From positions 1 through 42,605 of the forward strand of contig JANWZA010000012.1 in the NCBI GenBank assembly GCA_025054775.1: a stretch of DNA of 42,605 bases, in the 5' to 3' direction. How positions within the stretch are numbered: position 1 is the stretch's first letter; each line of letters starts with the position of its first letter. The position numbers and the translations under genes are program-made. Positions 40,634-42,605 of the stretch are shown here, one piece after another. Origin of the DNA: Microscillaceae bacterium. Lineage in GTDB: Bacteria; Bacteroidota; Bacteroidia; Cytophagales; Microscillaceae. Under the pieces are notes generated by a model that saw nothing but the letters and a program-made list of their open reading frames with translations, did no database searches and was not told the DNA's origin.

Positions 40634-42605
40634 ATGGCAGGTAAATCTACACCTCTCACCTTCATAATTGGAGCTTGGGGGAAGGTTTTTACTTTAACTT
40701 TTTTATGTACCTACATAACAAACGCTCAGTCTTTAGGAGACTATCGCACAAATGGGAATACGAACTTCTCTAGCCCTGTAAACTGGGAATACTATAATGG
40801 TAACAGCTGGATACCTGCGTTCTTTCCACCAAGTAGTCTTAGTGGTGTGATTACAATAAGAAATGGACATAATGCTACCGTACCAAATACTGTTGTTATA
40901 GACCAGGTAGTGGTAGAAAATGGAGGTACAATTACCGTTGATTCGGGGGGAAAATTACTTATTGGATCTAATTCTAGTAGTAATCATGGTATTATATTCG
41001 AAGCCACAGGAGTAGTAAATGGGCCAGGCAGTTTTGAGATTTCTTCTGCTAAACTTACTACCGCTAATATAAATGGTATTAGCGCAACTGCTATGAATGG
41101 GAGCGTGCAAGTAACGGGAGTTCGTACTTTCAATTCAAACTCAACCTACGAGTACAATGGTACTTCTCCCCAAGTAACAGGAGATGGTTTACCTAGCAAT
41201 GTAGAAAATCTTTTTATTAACAACCCCGCCGGAGTAACCAGTGTAAACCATATTACTATTGACATTGATGGTCTTCTTAAATTACAAGTAGGGAATTTGG
41301 ACATGAACGGTTTTGATCTTACTATCAGTACTTATGCTACGATCGATTGCAGTGCTAGTAGTATAGTATTAGGAGTAGGAAGTAATTTTACACTATCGCA
41401 AGACGCTATTCTAAAAACGGCTAATGTTGATGGTATTTCATTATCTTCATCACAAGGTAGCATACAAGTAACAGGAATGCGAAATTACCATCAAAACGCA
41501 ATTTACGAATATAATGGCACAACTATGCAAAACACGGGAGATGTATTTTCTACTTCAGATGCTATTATCGTAATTAACAACCCTAGTGGTGTAGTGGCTT
41601 CCAATTCAATTACTATATCAAGTGTTGGTACTTTAAGGTTAGAAGGTGGAAATTTAATCGTGAATCATCCTTATCATTTGAATATTGAAGGAGTCATTGA
41701 ATGTAACACCTACCAAGTAGCGGGAACTGGTAGTTTTAGTTTAGCTGATGATGGTCAAATTATGACGGCAAATACAAATGGAGTCATGGGAAGTATTGCA
41801 GTTACTGGCTCTCAGACTTTCGCACCCTTAGGCGAATATTTATTTAACAATGCTTTTTCTCCCCAAAGCACGGGCTTCCCTAACTCTATTACTACTGTGC
41901 ACGAATTGATAGTTAATCTTGGAATGACAAATAATTATGTAAGTTTGAATAAAGATATTCATGTGAGCGGAGGAGTATTAATTTTTGGCAGTGGAGACTT
42001 TAACTTAAATGGGAAGAATCTTTTCTTAGATGATGTAGGAGGAATTGTAGAAGATTACATAAACCAAGGTCTTATCAAAGATTTCACTGCTACCACAGAA
42101 TTAGGTGTGAAAGGAGGATTTATTGAAGCTACAAATCGTATCGTAGATCATACCTCAGGAGATATCGGTGGATTGGGAATATCTTTTAGAACATTAAATC
42201 CATTTCATTCCTATAACGATTTGAAAATAAGACGGTACCATTATACCGCAAGCAATGGAATAGGAATAAGACTTATTTACCAAATTTTTTCACCGAGTGT
42301 GAGTTCTAATCCCACCGTCATTGGATTTAGACTTCCTTTTGATGAAGAGAATCCTAACAATATCAATGTTGATGCCATTTATCGATGGAGTGCAGGCTCA
42401 TGGCAAGCCATCCCTTCTAGTTTATCTTGTACTAACCCGCCCTCACAAATTTGTACCAGCTCCCCTCAAACTTCTTTCTCCTCTTGGAGTTTGGGAAATA
42501 ATAGCAATGCTCAATTACCTATTACTTTACTTAGTTTTGATGCAAAAAGAATAGGGCAAACCCCCGAAGTTCTCTTGCAATGGCGTACTGCTCAAGAAAT
42601 CAACA
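40634..42605 (+). CDS. Large exported repeat protein, 3'-truncated by the window end (probable type IX secretion cargo)
   Basis: The frame opens at ATG 40634 and stays open for 657 codons to the window edge. A signal peptide (LTFLCTYITNAQ, ending near residue 32) is followed by GDYRTNGNTNFSSPVNWEYY and by beta-rich, Asn/Gly/Thr-rich sequence. Three repeats of about 117-120 residues share TANxxGI, GSIQVTG and YEYNGT. The last visible part, NAQLPITLLSFDAKR then EVLLQWRTAQEIN, is the stretch that in many Bacteroidota surface proteins directly precedes a C-terminal type IX sorting domain. That tail lies outside the window. I infer a cell-surface or secreted adhesin-like protein; binding target unknown. 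Confidence 0.85.
   Translation, partial: MAGKSTPLTFIIGAWGKVFTLTFLCTYITNAQSLGDYRTNGNTNFSSPVNWEYYNGNSWIPAFFPPSSLSGVITIRNGHNATVPNTVVIDQVVVENGGTITVDSGGKLLIGSNSSSNHGIIFEATGVVNGPGSFEISSAKLTTANINGISATAMNGSVQVTGVRTFNSNSTYEYNGTSPQVTGDGLPSNVENLFINNPAGVTSVNHITIDIDGLLKLQVGNLDMNGFDLTISTYATIDCSASSIVLGVGSNFTLSQDAILKTANVDGISLSSSQGSIQVTGMRNYHQNAIYEYNGTTMQNTGDVFSTSDAIIVINNPSGVVASNSITISSVGTLRLEGGNLIVNHPYHLNIEGVIECNTYQVAGTGSFSLADDGQIMTANTNGVMGSIAVTGSQTFAPLGEYLFNNAFSPQSTGFPNSITTVHELIVNLGMTNNYVSLNKDIHVSGGVLIFGSGDFNLNGKNLFLDDVGGIVEDYINQGLIKDFTATTELGVKGGFIEATNRIVDHTSGDIGGLGISFRTLNPFHSYNDLKIRRYHYTASNGIGIRLIYQIFSPSVSSNPTVIGFRLPFDEENPNNINVDAIYRWSAGSWQAIPSSLSCTNPPSQICTSSPQTSFSSWSLGNNSNAQLPITLLSFDAKRIGQTPEVLLQWRTAQEIN
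41051..42000 (+). repeat. Three coding repeats of about 350-360 bases
   Basis: Within the large secreted protein, units start near 41051, 41413 and 41762. Copies 1 and 2 are clearest (KLTTANINGI and ILKTANVDGI; VQVTGVRTFNSNSTYEYNGT and IQVTGMRNYHQNAIYEYNGT). Copy 3 keeps MTANTNGVMGSIAVTGSQTF but then drifts. Confidence 0.7.

Noticed and set aside
1-42605. CRISPR array, rRNA genes, prophage or plasmid genes
   Set aside because: No regularly spaced identical repeats, no rRNA-like stretches, and no phage structural, integrase or plasmid replication genes were recognised on either strand.

Overview
The window looks like chromosomal DNA of a low-GC member of the Bacteroidota, most likely a Cytophagales-type bacterium. 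Upstream regions carry the Bacteroidota -7 element TAnnTTTG (best before thiL, ettA, ytxH and udk). The protein set fits too: GWxTD and DUF4249 lipoproteins, BshA for bacillithiol, a carotenoid desaturase, and a secreted repeat protein running into the 'LPITLLSFDA' region that normally precedes a type IX sorting tail. No phage, plasmid or CRISPR region is visible. The only mobile DNA is two decayed insertion sequences.

Layout. 1-980: end of an unrecognised gene, then a shrunken IS4/IS701-type remnant. 979-5044 (minus): GWxTD lipoprotein, WecA-like phosphotransferase, WcaJ/WbaP-like phosphotransferase (envelope polysaccharide initiation). 5451-7704 (plus): bshA, thiL. 7705-8751: dispersed repeat and a broken IS1-family element. 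8824-11410: aroQ, then queA and ispH on minus. 11752-15884 (plus): biotin carboxylase, secreted amidohydrolase, GT2 glycosyltransferase. 16043-20813: small STAS-like protein, a 14-bladed secreted WD40 protein, a secreted LRR protein with a barrel-like tail, and a convergent DUF4249 lipoprotein. 21003-24878 (plus): FAD dehydrogenase, RqcH and a PD-(D/E)XK-like protein, tightly packed and closed by a strong two-way terminator. 25039-25111: tRNA-Phe on minus. 25238-31727: an HD-CoaD fusion (minus), aroA overlapping an arginyl-transferase-like gene, trhO, ytxH, and a cystathionine beta-synthase-like enzyme. 31944-38166: subtilase, MltG, EttA, uridine kinase, PyrE. 38786-42605: CrtI and a truncated large secreted repeat protein.

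Most genes are housekeeping: cofactor synthesis (CoA, thiamine diphosphate, bacillithiol, isoprenoids), the shikimate path (aroQ, aroA), pyrimidine salvage and synthesis, tRNA modification (queA, trhO), and translation quality control (rqcH, ettA). No single clear new defence or mobile system is seen. The least ordinary items are the HD-CoaD fusion, the nuclease-like gene coupled to rqcH, the secreted WD40/LRR pair with unusual C-termini, and the arginyl-transferase-like GNAT gene overlapping aroA. Function statements rest on motif recognition by eye; no database search was run.
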